The notes beneath the pieces are model-generated. The model made no database searches and was not told where the DNA came from. It saw nothing but the letters and a program-made list of their open reading frames with translations. This document shows, piece by piece, positions 29,559 to 38,459 of a stretch of 64,000 bases of DNA (the stretch's first letter is position 1; every line of letters starts with the position of its first letter). Origin of the DNA: Polaribacter sargassicola (lineage in GTDB: Bacteria > Bacteroidota > Bacteroidia > Flavobacteriales > Flavobacteriaceae); NCBI RefSeq assembly GCF_021991835.1, contig NZ_JAHDAU010000006.1, positions 1-64,000 on the forward strand. The letters are read 5' to 3'. Both the position numbers and the translations under genes were made by a program.

Positions 29559-30005
29559 TTACTTGGTTTCTTTTAAAATTTTATTTACTGTGTTTTCATA
29601 AGTATACAAAGTTGCTACAGCCTGTTCTCCTTTCTTTAAATTTGTAGATAACAACTTTAAACCTTTACTTACTTCTGCATAAAGTGCTTTTGCTTGTTGT
29701 TCTTCTTGATACTTTTTATACTCTTGATTACCAATAAATACACTAAATAATAATACTACAGATGCTGCTACAGATACCCATTTTAAGTTCTTTGTCTTTT
29801 TAGAATTCTTAGGTTTTAACAGAATGGGTTTTGTATAAGTTTCATCTTTTGTAGTTGTAAAATAATTAAACATATACTCGTACTCTTGCAAATGTGGTGC
29901 AACATTACCTCCTGTAAAATAGTTTCTTAAGGTAGTTTCTTCTTGCAAAGTAGTTTCTGCATCTAAATATTTTTGTATTAATTTTTCTATGTTAGCTAAC
30001 TCCAT
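29559..30005 (-). CDS. Membrane anti-sigma-like protein (module B)
   Basis: 148 residues. The N-terminal part (MELANIEKLIQKYLDAETTLQEE) is a helical, cytoplasmic region of the kind seen in flavobacterial anti-sigma partners, followed by one transmembrane helix (WVSVAASVVLLFSVFIG) and a short charged tail. The membrane helix strongly resembles that of the module A counterpart (W.SVAAS). It overlaps the sigma gene by 14 nt. Confidence 0.7.
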   Translation of the reverse strand: MELANIEKLIQKYLDAETTLQEETTLRNYFTGGNVAPHLQEYEYMFNYFTTTKDETYTKPILLKPKNSKKTKNLKWVSVAASVVLLFSVFIGNQEYKKYQEEQQAKALYAEVSKGLKLLSTNLKKGEQAVATLYTYENTVNKILKETK

Positions 30006-30501
30006 AGTTATGTTTTTTAATTAATTCTTCTCTTATTGTTTTTCTTGCTCTAGATAAAGCTACCCTTACTGCAGTCGGTTTCATATCTACCATTTTACAA
30101 ATTTCATCAAAATTATATTGCTCAACATCTCTTAATTGAATAATAATTTTTTGATTTTCGGGTAATTTTTCTATCAATTGGTGCACTTGGTTTACACTGT
30201 CTTGATGTTCTATATTTTTATCTAAAGAGGTTCTTGTTTCTTTATAATTACTGTGTATTAATGTTAAGTTACTTGCTTGTTTAGATTTTAATCGATCAAA
30301 ACAATAATTTTTTGTCATTGTCATTGCAAAGGCTTCTACATTCTTATAATCAGCAATCTTTTCTTTACTTTTCCATAATTTAAAAAACAACTCTTGGGTA
30401 GCATCTTCTGCTTCTTCTGTAGAAACCAAAAGCCTTTTTGCTAACCTAAAGACTTTGTCTTTAAATGGTAAAACAACTTTTAAAAAGTCTGATTGATTCA
30501 T
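29992..30501 (-). CDS. ECF RNA polymerase sigma factor (module B)
   Basis: 169 residues with sigma region 2 (VFRLAKRLLVSTEEAEDATQELFFKLWK) and region 4 (IEKLPENQKIIIQLRDVEQYNFDEI, then KPTAVRVALSRARKTIREEL). It begins at ATG 30501. It heads an operon of anti-sigma-like, DUF4252, esterase and DUF4252 genes, all with export signals downstream, so it probably controls an envelope response. An ECF-type promoter lies 60 bp upstream. Confidence 0.9.
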   Translation of the reverse strand: MNQSDFLKVVLPFKDKVFRLAKRLLVSTEEAEDATQELFFKLWKSKEKIADYKNVEAFAMTMTKNYCFDRLKSKQASNLTLIHSNYKETRTSLDKNIEHQDSVNQVHQLIEKLPENQKIIIQLRDVEQYNFDEICKMVDMKPTAVRVALSRARKTIREELIKKHNYGVS

Positions 30502-30561
30502 TTTTTAGTTTGGTTGATTTGTTTAGTTTAATTATAATCTTGTTATCAGGCCTACATTATT

Positions 30562-30589
30562 ACGACGAAGCACTATATATTTTGTTACA
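30562..30589 (-). promoter_or_regulatory. ECF-type promoter of sigma module B
   Basis: On the minus strand TGTAACA (30589-30583), 16 bp, then GTCGT (30566-30562) fits the ECF consensus and has the same spacing as the module A promoter. The transcript start would fall near 30553, giving about a 50-nt leader. Confidence 0.65.
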
Positions 30590-30655
30590 ACAATTTATTA
30601 AAATAATACTATTTATATATATATTGCGTTGTAATACACATAAAAACTAAAAAAT

Positions 30656-32113
30656 ATGTCTTTAAAATTTTCTGTTAAAACAGTAATAGTATTATTTGTA
30701 TCTGTATTATTTTTTAATTGTTCTACCAAAAGTGAAGATATTCCTGTAGACATAGAAGTGCAAGATTTTGTTTGGAAAGGTTTAAACGCTTATTACCTTT
30801 GGCAAAGTTCTGTACCAGACTTATCAGATACTCGCTTTAGTTCTCAAACAGAACTAAATTCGTATTTAGAAGGGTATACCACACCAGAAGCTTTGTTTAG
30901 CGATTTAATTTATACACCAACAGATCGTTTTTCTTGGATTGTAGATGATTATGTGGAACTAGAAAATTCTTTTCAAGGAATTTCTTTGAATAACGGAATG
31001 GAGTTTGGCTTAAGATATTATAGTGATGGTTCTACCAATGTATATGGTTATGTAAGATATGTTATACCTGGTTCTGATGCCGAAGCAAATGGAGTAACTC
31101 GTGGAATGATTTTTAACCAAATTGATGGTACACAAATAACCGATACAAATTACACTACTTTATTATCTAGCACAACCTACACAATTGGTTTGGCTAACTA
31201 TAATGCTGGTAGCCCAATTGCAAGTGGTGCTAGTGTTACTTTAACAAAAACAGATCTTACCGAAAACCCTATTTTAGTTACAAATGTTTTTGATGAAGGA
31301 ACTACAAAAATTGGCTACATTATGTACAACCAATTCTCTAGCTCTTTTGATAGCGAATTAAACACTGCTTTTTCTAATTTTAAAGCAGAAGGTATTACCG
31401 ATTTAATTGTAGATTTAAGATACAATGGTGGTGGTTCTGTAAATACAGCTACTTATTTAGGAAGCATGATTACTGGTCAATTTAACAACGAAGTTTTTTC
31501 TAAACAAGTTTGGAATGAAAAAGCCATGGCTGTTTTTGAAGACGAAGATTTAACCAATTATTTTACAGATCAAATATCAAATACAGACTCTTATGGAGAT
31601 GTTGTGTTAGAAGAAACTATAAATAGTTTAAATCTTTCTACTATTTATTTTATTGTTTCTGGTAGTTCTGCATCAGCTTCAGAGTTAGTTATTAACTCAT
31701 TATCTTCTTATATAGATGTAAGAGTTATAGGTACAACTACAGTGGGTAAACAAGTAGGTTCTATTACCTTGTATGATTCTGATAATTTAACAAGAACAGG
31801 TACAAACCTAAGTACAAACCATACTTACGCAATACAACCAATTGTTTTAGAAATTACAAATAAAGATGATATTAATTATCCTGATGGAATTATACCTGCA
31901 ACTACTTTTCCGGGAATATATTTAGCAGAAGAAGATAGTAATTTAGGTATTTTAGGAGAAAAATCTGAGCCTCTTTTAAACAGAACAATTACCTACATTA
32001 CAACAGGTGCAAAAGGAGTAAGTTCTTCTAAAAACAACCAAGAGTTAAAAGAACTTTTTAATTCTAAAATGTTAAAACCTAACTACAATAACATGTACGT
32101 AGATTTTAATTAA
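30656..32113 (+). CDS. S41-family C-terminal-processing peptidase lipoprotein
   Basis: 485 residues: lipobox (VLFFNCSTK), an N-terminal helical domain, a PDZ-like domain (VIPGSDAEANGVTRGMIF) and an S41 protease domain with IVDLRYNGGGSV, the catalytic Ser in GSSASASELVINSL and the Lys in GTTTVGKQVGS. It cleaves protein C termini, probably at the outer or inner membrane face. It stands alone, divergent from sigma module B. Confidence 0.88.
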   Translation: MSLKFSVKTVIVLFVSVLFFNCSTKSEDIPVDIEVQDFVWKGLNAYYLWQSSVPDLSDTRFSSQTELNSYLEGYTTPEALFSDLIYTPTDRFSWIVDDYVELENSFQGISLNNGMEFGLRYYSDGSTNVYGYVRYVIPGSDAEANGVTRGMIFNQIDGTQITDTNYTTLLSSTTYTIGLANYNAGSPIASGASVTLTKTDLTENPILVTNVFDEGTTKIGYIMYNQFSSSFDSELNTAFSNFKAEGITDLIVDLRYNGGGSVNTATYLGSMITGQFNNEVFSKQVWNEKAMAVFEDEDLTNYFTDQISNTDSYGDVVLEETINSLNLSTIYFIVSGSSASASELVINSLSSYIDVRVIGTTTVGKQVGSITLYDSDNLTRTGTNLSTNHTYAIQPIVLEITNKDDINYPDGIIPATTFPGIYLAEEDSNLGILGEKSEPLLNRTITYITTGAKGVSSSKNNQELKELFNSKMLKPNYNNMYVDFN

Positions 32114-32123
32114 AACTAAAAAA

Positions 32124-33029
32124 CTACAACAAACTTAACTGTCCATTAGAATCTGTATCTCCTTTTTGGTTAGGTATTTTTAAATCTAAATTAAATTCAA
32201 TATTTAATTTTTTAATAAAATATTCTGCTAATAAAGGAGATTCAACTTCTAAATTTTGATGAATAAAAAAGTGAATGTTTTTTAATCCTGTATCTACCCA
32301 AACTCTTAATCTTTTAACCCAATCATCTAATCTGCTGTAGTCTGTTAAATGATTTGCCCCTACGTATCTTATAAAAGCTTCATTATTTGTTAATCGCATG
32401 TGTAACATATCTCTTCTACCAGCGGTATCAACTAATGTGTTTGCTATTTTATTTTCTTCTAAAAGTTGATAAAATTCTTGTGCAACAACTTTATCTGCAA
32501 ACCAATCTTTATGCCTAACCTCTATAGATAAAGGTATTTCTTTTGGCCAATTTTCTGCAAAATCTTGTACTCTATTAAAATTAGATGGTCCAAAATTACT
32601 ATGCAATTGTAAAAAAATAGTCCCCAACTTTTCTTTTAAAGTAATTAGATTATCCAAAGAAAAATTTACAACATCTGTTACATTATTTAAACGTCTAAAA
32701 TGACTGATTTCTTGGTTTATTTTAGGAAAAAACTTAAAACCATCCGGAGTTTTATTGTACCATTTAGCTAACTGTTCTACAGAATATTGTTTATAAAAAG
32801 TAGCATTTAATTCAATAGAATTAAACTGACTCGCATAATACATCAATTCGTCTTTTGTACCTCTAGGGTAAAAACCTTTTAAATCTGCTCTATTCCATTT
32901 TGCACAACCAACATAAATAATGGGTTTACTTTCTTTCTCATAAGTATTTAAAAGTTGAAACGTATCGTTATGAGTGTTAGGTAATGTAAAATCTATATTT
33001 TCTGGATTATTTACTTTTCCGAATTTCAT
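32124..33029 (-). CDS. DUF72-family protein
   Basis: 301 residues with the DUF72 TIM-barrel-like features: IYVGCAKWNRADLKGFYP near the N terminus, FNSIELNATFY, FKFFPKI, LGTIFLQL, and SIEVRHKDWF, which is typical of the family. It is cytoplasmic. The biochemical function of the family is uncertain. It starts one nucleotide after the end of the patatin gene, so the two are co-transcribed. Confidence 0.85.
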   Translation of the reverse strand: MKFGKVNNPENIDFTLPNTHNDTFQLLNTYEKESKPIIYVGCAKWNRADLKGFYPRGTKDELMYYASQFNSIELNATFYKQYSVEQLAKWYNKTPDGFKFFPKINQEISHFRRLNNVTDVVNFSLDNLITLKEKLGTIFLQLHSNFGPSNFNRVQDFAENWPKEIPLSIEVRHKDWFADKVVAQEFYQLLEENKIANTLVDTAGRRDMLHMRLTNNEAFIRYVGANHLTDYSRLDDWVKRLRVWVDTGLKNIHFFIHQNLEVESPLLAEYFIKKLNIEFNLDLKIPNQKGDTDSNGQLSLL

Positions 33030-33030
33030 T

Positions 33031-33984
33031 TTATAACTTTTCTCCTCCTTTTTCTATCTCTTTATCCGTTAAAACATCGGGTCTAAATTCGCTCATTAAC
33101 GCTTCTCTTTTAGACTTAGCGTATTTATAACCAGATTTCCACCATTTTCTCATTAAAACTTCATCAAAAACCAAAGCATTTGTAGTTAAAACTGTTGGTG
33201 TATAATACAAGTTTAGTTTTACGTTTTTATGATTAGCGGCTAATTTACCAATGGTAATATTATGTCTCTCTACATGTGTTAACATAAAATCGAACACATC
33301 AAACAATAAAGAAAACGGGTTTTTAGAAGGCAGTCTATTAAATTGAGTAACTTCTGTTTCTAAAATAATTGCATCAATTTCTGTAGCACCTCTTAATATG
33401 GCTTCTCTAATTGGCACTAAAGAACCAAATCCGCCATCGGCATATTGACAATTATTTTTTTCTAACAAACTCATAAAAGGCACATAATTACAAGAACCCC
33501 AAATCCAATCACAAAAATCATCATAACTACAATCATTAATAGATTTATATTCTATTTGATTTGCTGTTAAATTAGAAACCGTAACTACAACATCTTTGTT
33601 ATTGGCTCTAATTTCATGATACATTTCTTTGGTAACTTTCTTTTTTATAAGACTTCTTAAATTTTTACTTTCTCCAAAAGTTTTTCTACCATTTAAAAAG
33701 TTCCATAAAGTATTTAAATGTCGGATGCTAACAACTTTTTCTCCGGCTACTTTTTTTATTTTAAAAGGGTTATTACTAAAAATAGTTTTTTGGTTTACGT
33801 TGGTGTATAATTCTTTTAAAGCATCTATTTTTCCTAATGCCAAATGAGAAACCATTAAACTACCGGTAGAAGTACCTAAAAACAAATCGTAATCTTTATT
33901 TTCTTTCTTCATTAAATATTGTGCAACTCCACCTGCAAATGCTCCTTTACTTCCACCACCAGAAATTACCAATGCTTTTTTCAT
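33031..33984 (-). CDS. Patatin-like phospholipase
   Basis: 317 residues. The oxyanion loop GGGSKGAFAGG is near residue 9, the nucleophile motif FLGTSTGSLM holds the catalytic Ser, and the DGG of YADGGFGS supplies the Asp of the Ser-Asp dyad. No signal peptide. It should act as a lipid acyl hydrolase. It is the first gene of a two-gene unit with DUF72 and is divergent from the Ycf48-like gene (46 bp between starts). Confidence 0.88.
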   Translation of the reverse strand: MKKALVISGGGSKGAFAGGVAQYLMKKENKDYDLFLGTSTGSLMVSHLALGKIDALKELYTNVNQKTIFSNNPFKIKKVAGEKVVSIRHLNTLWNFLNGRKTFGESKNLRSLIKKKVTKEMYHEIRANNKDVVVTVSNLTANQIEYKSINDCSYDDFCDWIWGSCNYVPFMSLLEKNNCQYADGGFGSLVPIREAILRGATEIDAIILETEVTQFNRLPSKNPFSLLFDVFDFMLTHVERHNITIGKLAANHKNVKLNLYYTPTVLTTNALVFDEVLMRKWWKSGYKYAKSKREALMSEFRPDVLTDKEIEKGGEKL

Positions 33985-34030
33985 TATCTAAAAATGATTT
34001 GTTTATTTTAGTGCTATAAAAATATCAAAA

Positions 34031-35074
34031 ATGAAAAGAATATCTATATTAATTTTTACTTTCCTTTTAATTATCTCTTGCGCCAAGAAGTACATCCCTA
34101 GAAACATTGAGGCTGTAGAAATTGAAGAGTTTAAAATAGATAGCACAAGTATTAGAACCCTACAAGTAGTAGATAAAAATACCGTTTATTACGCAGGTTC
34201 TATTGGCGATTTTAGTTTTACAGAAGATTCTGGTAAAACATGGACCACCAAAACAATTAAATATAACGATTCTATTGTTCCTCATTTTAGAAGTTTAGCC
34301 AAAAATGGCGATGCTTTTTTTGCGCTTTCAATAGCAAACCCTGCTTTACTTTATAAAATTTCAGACAACAAAACAACATTGGTTTACACAGAAAATAATG
34401 AAAAAGTATTTTATGATGCTTTACATTTTTTTGATGACGGTAAACACGGTATTGCTGTTGGTGACCCTACAGAAACTTGTGCTTCTATAATTTTAACTGA
34501 AGACGGAGGAAATTCTTGGACAAAAATAGACTGTGCAAAACTTCCTGATTTTGAAGAAGGAGAAGCCTTTTTTGCAGCAAGTAATACAAATATAAAAACA
34601 TTAGGCAGCACCGTTTGGATTGTTTCTGGTGGTAGCAAAGCACGTGTTTTAAAATCGGAAGATTTTGGTAAAACTTGGCAAACCTACAACACACCAATAA
34701 TACACGGTAACGGACCACAAGGTTTGTATTCTGTTGATTTTTTTGATGAAAATAACGGAATTATTTTTGGTGGCGACTACTCTAAAGCATTAGAAAACAC
34801 ATCTAACAAAGCCATTACAAAAGATGGCGGTAAAACTTGGACAATTGTTGCACAAGACCAAAACCCTAATTACAAAAGCTGCGTACAATACGTACCAGAC
34901 ACCAACGGACAAGAAATTTTTGCGGTAGGTAAAACAGGGGTTTCTTTTTCTAATGATGGTGGTTTAACTTGGGTAGACGTTTCCAAAGAAGGGTATTTTG
35001 CCATACAATTTGTAGATAAAAATACCGCTTGGTTATCTGGCCACAACAAAATAGGTAAACTCGTTTTAAACTAA
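34031..35074 (+). CDS. Ycf48-like beta-propeller lipoprotein
   Basis: 347 residues: lipobox (LLIISCAKK), then repeated BNR/Asp-box-like blades (FTEDSGKTWTT, LTEDGGNSWTK, KSEDFGKTWQT, ITKDGGKTWTI, FSNDGGLTWVD), five copies of the S/DGGxTW motif, which define a seven-bladed propeller like the photosystem II assembly factor Ycf48. In a heterotroph it is probably an envelope protein of unknown role. It starts a three-gene operon ending in pepT. Confidence 0.83.
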   Translation: MKRISILIFTFLLIISCAKKYIPRNIEAVEIEEFKIDSTSIRTLQVVDKNTVYYAGSIGDFSFTEDSGKTWTTKTIKYNDSIVPHFRSLAKNGDAFFALSIANPALLYKISDNKTTLVYTENNEKVFYDALHFFDDGKHGIAVGDPTETCASIILTEDGGNSWTKIDCAKLPDFEEGEAFFAASNTNIKTLGSTVWIVSGGSKARVLKSEDFGKTWQTYNTPIIHGNGPQGLYSVDFFDENNGIIFGGDYSKALENTSNKAITKDGGKTWTIVAQDQNPNYKSCVQYVPDTNGQEIFAVGKTGVSFSNDGGLTWVDVSKEGYFAIQFVDKNTAWLSGHNKIGKLVLN

Positions 35075-35075
35075 C

Positions 35076-35636
35076 ATGAAAAAAAATATTATTGCATTTG
35101 TAGTTACTTTATTCCTATTTATTTCTTGTGATAAACCATCTAAAATCAGTAAAAAATTTAATTGTAATACAACAAAAATTAGCAACCTAGAAGAAGTAAA
35201 AGATTTTAAAAACCTATTTTCTGTAGAAATTCCAAAAAATTGGAAAACAAACTTGTATTATGATCATTTTCAATCTTCAATTTATACGGCAGATACTACA
35301 CAACAATTAACAGAAACATTACTTTTAGATATCACATTTATTAATAAAAGCATTAATTTTGATACCAATTTTAAACTAAAGCAAGAACAAGAAAATCTCT
35401 CTAAAAATCTTATCAAAATAAAATCTGAAGAAACAACTTTTATAGAAAAACCTTCTTATTATACAATTTCTAAAGGGAAAAAAGGAAATTACAATTACCA
35501 AGTAAGCCATGTTTATATAAAAATAAACGAACAGAATTTTATTCTTGCAAAGGCAGAAATTTATGGCGACTCTTTAGTAAGCGAAAGGTTTTGTAACGCT
35601 TTTTCTATGATTGAAAAGATAAAAAACTACAATTAA
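35076..35636 (+). CDS. Lipoprotein of unknown function
   Basis: 186 residues with a clean lipobox (LFLFISCDKP). The mature part resembles a PsbP-like beta-sandwich at low confidence (FSVEIPKNWKTNLYYDHFQSSIYTAD). It is separated from the Ycf48-like gene by one base and from pepT by one base, so all three are in one transcript. I cannot name a function. Confidence 0.65.
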   Translation: MKKNIIAFVVTLFLFISCDKPSKISKKFNCNTTKISNLEEVKDFKNLFSVEIPKNWKTNLYYDHFQSSIYTADTTQQLTETLLLDITFINKSINFDTNFKLKQEQENLSKNLIKIKSEETTFIEKPSYYTISKGKKGNYNYQVSHVYIKINEQNFILAKAEIYGDSLVSERFCNAFSMIEKIKNYN

Positions 35637-35637
35637 A

Positions 35638-36879
35638 ATGATAGATAAAAAATATATTACAGACCGATTTATAAAATACATTACTGTTGATACTGAATCT
35701 GATCCCAACAACCCTGCTTTTCCGAGTACAGAAAAGCAATGGGATTTAGCTAAAATTTTAGTAGATGAATTGAAGCAAATAGGAATGAAAGAGGTGGATT
35801 TAGATGAAAATTGCTACATTATGGCTACTTTACCAAGCAATCTAGATTACGATGTACCTACTATTGGTTTTGTAGCTCATATAGATACCAGTCCAGATTT
35901 TACAGGTAAAAATATCAAACCTAGAATTGTAGAAAACTATCAGGGAAACGACATTATATTAAATGAAGCAGAAAACATTGTTTTATCACCCGATTATTTT
36001 GATGATTTATTACAATACAAAGGGCAAACAATTATAACTACAGACGGTACTACACTTTTAGGTGCAGATGATAAAGCTGGTGTTACAGAAATTGTAACTG
36101 CCATGGAGTATTTAATTCAACATCCAGAAATTAAACACGGTAAAATTAGAATCTGTTTTACACCCGATGAAGAAGTTGGTAAAGGTGCACATTTATTTGA
36201 TGTTGATAAATTTGGTGCAGAATGGGCTTATACCATGGATGGAAGTCAAATTGGCGAATTAGAATACGAGAATTTTAATGCTGCTGGTGCTAAAGTTACC
36301 ATTACAGGTAAAATTGTACACCCTGGTTATGCCAAAGGAAAAATGGTAAATTCTATGCTAATTGCTAATGAATATATTGCCGCACTTCCTATAAGAGAAA
36401 CTCCTGAAAACACAGAAGGTTATCAAGGCTTTTTTCATTTACATGATATGCATGGTAATGTAGAAAAAACTGTTTTAGAGTATATTATTAGAGATCATGA
36501 TTTAGAATTGTTTGGCAAAAGAAAACAGTTAATGTCTAGAATTGCCAAAGATATTAATGAAAAATATACGCAAGATGTAATTAAAGTAGATATTAAAGAT
36601 CAATACTTTAATATGAAAGAAAAAATTACACCTGTGATGCATATTGTAGATATTGCAGAAGAAGTAATGAAGGATTTAGAAATTACACCTTTAATAAAAG
36701 CAATTCGTGGAGGAACCGATGGATCTCAGCTTTCATTTAAAGGGTTACCTTGTCCTAATATTTTTGCTGGCGGACATAATTTTCACGGTCGTTTTGAATA
36801 TGTACCCGTAGAATCTATGATAAAGGCAACCGAAGTGATTGTTGGTATTGCTCAAAAAGTATCAGAAAAGTTTAAATAG
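35638..36879 (+). CDS. pepT: Peptidase T
   Basis: 413 residues of the M20B family. Metal-binding and catalytic motifs: VAHIDTSPD (His ligand and catalytic Asp), LLGADDKAGV (bridging Asp), FTPDEEVGKG (catalytic and ligand Glu), MDGS (Asp ligand) and AGGHNFHGRFEYVP (last His). PepT removes N-terminal residues from tripeptides in the cytoplasm using two zinc ions. It is the last gene of the operon; an attachment-like repeat block begins right after it. Confidence 0.95.
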   Translation: MIDKKYITDRFIKYITVDTESDPNNPAFPSTEKQWDLAKILVDELKQIGMKEVDLDENCYIMATLPSNLDYDVPTIGFVAHIDTSPDFTGKNIKPRIVENYQGNDIILNEAENIVLSPDYFDDLLQYKGQTIITTDGTTLLGADDKAGVTEIVTAMEYLIQHPEIKHGKIRICFTPDEEVGKGAHLFDVDKFGAEWAYTMDGSQIGELEYENFNAAGAKVTITGKIVHPGYAKGKMVNSMLIANEYIAALPIRETPENTEGYQGFFHLHDMHGNVEKTVLEYIIRDHDLELFGKRKQLMSRIAKDINEKYTQDVIKVDIKDQYFNMKEKITPVMHIVDIAEEVMKDLEITPLIKAIRGGTDGSQLSFKGLPCPNIFAGGHNFHGRFEYVPVESMIKATEVIVGIAQKVSEKFK

Positions 36880-36889
36880 TTTTTTAACC

Positions 36890-36930
36890 TGTCAACGTAA
36901 ATTTATAGAGAGATCTTATTATTCGTTGTT
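36890..36930. repeat. L part of the duplicated element, copy 1 (left of the cassette)
   Basis: TGTCAAC, then AAATTTATAGA, GATCTTATTATTC and GTTGTTG. The same block recurs at 37989-38030. In the second copy it runs straight into ATGTTGG; here it is followed by the 754-bp cassette. Confidence 0.8.
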
Positions 36931-36959
36931 GCACACAATTAACCAAAAACCAAACTAAA

Positions 36960-37553
36960 TTGAAAAACCTGAATTTTGAAACGATATTTAAAGATGCGGA
37001 AAAATTTATACGAACTGAAAACGATTCTTACATCCAAACTTATACCGAATTCATTAAATATTTTGACAAAATAAACACTGGAGAAATAAATGAACATAAT
37101 TTAGTAATTGCAAGTCATTTCGTTTATGGTTGGATGCCAACAATAATTCATCTGGATTTGGAACAAAAAGACAAAGTTTTGTTTTTACTAAATGCTGTGA
37201 AAAGTGGACACATTTTGACAGTTAAAGAACTAGAAATTTTAAAAAAGTCAATAAATAACTCTTTGGTTGGAGTTTCTAAACTTTTACATTTCATCAATCC
37301 GAGAGATTATGCAATTTGGGACAGTCGAATTTATAGATATTTAACAGAAAAGAAAAGTAGTTACGGAATTGATAAACCACAACTCTATCTAGATTTTTTG
37401 AACGGAATAAAAAATATAGCGGAAAATAAAGATTATAGAAAATTGCACGATTTAATTTCTCGAAATTTTGATTATGACATTTATCCAACAAGAGTAATTG
37501 AAATAACAATGTTTGAGACTGACCGAAATAGGCAAAGCCGAATGAAAAAATAA
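36960..37553 (+). CDS. Hypothetical cassette-borne protein
   Basis: 197 residues starting at TTG 36960 (MKNLNFETIF); no ATG lies in frame before it. I do not recognise the family. It has a conserved-looking centre (LVGVSKLLHFINPRDYAIW, then DSRIYRYL) of the kind found in helical nucleic-acid-associated proteins, but no catalytic motif can be assigned. It has no signal peptide. It is the only gene in the 754-bp insert and is followed by an attC-like hairpin, so it is probably a mobile cassette gene. Confidence 0.6.
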   Translation: MKNLNFETIFKDAEKFIRTENDSYIQTYTEFIKYFDKINTGEINEHNLVIASHFVYGWMPTIIHLDLEQKDKVLFLLNAVKSGHILTVKELEILKKSINNSLVGVSKLLHFINPRDYAIWDSRIYRYLTEKKSSYGIDKPQLYLDFLNGIKNIAENKDYRKLHDLISRNFDYDIYPTRVIEITMFETDRNRQSRMKK

Positions 37554-37566
37554 CTTTGGGCAAAAC

Positions 37567-37675
37567 GTGTATAATTAATTGCTTCTTTTAGCTCACTTGG
37601 GAAAATCCTTCGGATTTTCTCCGTTCGTGATTTATTTAGTAAATTAGTTTCTTAACCACGCAACTAAGCATACAC
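37567..37675. repeat. attC-like hairpin 1
   Basis: Arms GTGTATAATTAATTGC (37567-37582) and GCAACTAAGCATACAC (37660-37675) are reverse complements except at three positions. Between them lies GAAAATCC-TTC-GGATTTTC (about 37601-37619) and a stretch nearly shared with the second element at 40156-40283 (AAATTAGTTTCTTAACCACG versus AAATTAGTTACTTAAACCACG). It is located right after a gene stop codon, as cassette recombination sites are. Confidence 0.65.
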
Positions 37676-37683
37676 AAAACCGC

Positions 37684-38340
37684 TGGATATTGGTTTTCCC
37701 TATTTCATTTAACTATCCCAAAACGACATACTTTTATTTTCTGTAAAAATTCAATATTGCTGAAACTGAGGAGCGTCCAAAGAGTGTAACGTAGTGAAAC
37801 GGTCTGGACGCGGATCGTGAAAGAGATAGTAGAATTTAAAGAAAATAAAAGAAGTCTAGATTTTTGGTTCTTTTCATCAATGGAAAAGAACAAAGGAATT
37901 AAAAGAATTAAGTGTTGGTTTTAAATGATAAGATATAGTTGAGATTTCTCAACTTCGCTTTCACTACGATCGAAATGAAATTAAGCTTGTCAACTCAAAT
38001 TTATAGAGATCTTATTATTCATTGTTGGATGTTGGTTTTTCCTATTTGATTTAACAATCCCAAAACGACATACTTTCATTTTCTGTAAAAATTCAATATT
38101 GCTGAAACTGAGGAGCGTCCAAAGAGTGTAACGTAGTGAAACGGTCTGGACGCGGATCGTGAAAGCGATAGTAGAATTTAAAGAAAATAAAAGAAGTCTA
38201 GATTTTTGGTTCTTTTCATCAATGGAAAAGAACAAAAGGATTAAAAGAATTAAGTGTTGGTTTTAAATGATAAGATATAGTTGAGATTTCTCAACTTCGC
38301 TTTCACTACGCTCGAAATGATATTCGGCTTGTAAACTCAA
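37684..38340. repeat. Tandem duplication of a ~342-bp intergenic element
   Basis: R1 (37684-37985) and R2 (38031-38330) match with only scattered differences, offset by 342 bp, and are separated by a second L block (37989-38030); a third L begins at 38331. Each copy holds a hairpin (GCGTCC ... GGACGC, about 37786 and 38114) and a TCATTTCGA/GAGATTTCTCAACTTC block. The 62-81 residue ORFs on the minus strand are identical because of the duplication and are not convincing genes. Confidence 0.85.
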
Positions 38341-38455
38341 ACTAGTGGAGAAATCTTTTTTGTCATTTCAATTGCAATGGAGAAATCTTATAATTGCAAT
38401 ACAGAGATAATTTGGCTGTTTCCCTTGTTCTTAAATCGGAATGACATTTGTTTGC
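38341..38455. other. Non-coding stretch between repeat and IS remnant
   Basis: It contains two ATTGCAAT palindromes (around 38370 and 38394) near short GGAGAAATCTT repeats (38345 and 38379), related to the dispersed intergenic repeats. No ORF is convincing. Confidence 0.5.
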
Positions 38456-38459
38456 GTCT

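Larger units (their letters stand above)
36929..37682 (+). mobile_element. Gene cassette inserted in one copy of a tandem duplication (integron-like)
   Basis: Left junction: CGTTG followed by TTGCACAC. Right junction: AAAACCG followed by CTGGATATTGG. The second tandem copy (38020-38035) reads CATTGTTGGATGTTGG without any insert, so it is the matching empty site. Boundaries fall at G/T, as expected for recombination at G-TT. The insert holds one ORF (36960) and an attC-like hairpin at its end. It is inferred from alignment of the two copies; no integrase is in the window. Confidence 0.6.

Noticed and set aside
37705..38235. Two near-identical small ORFs on the minus strand (62 and 81 residues)
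   Set aside because: They arise from the tandem duplication of an intergenic element with hairpins; substitutions do not look protein-like and there is no start context.
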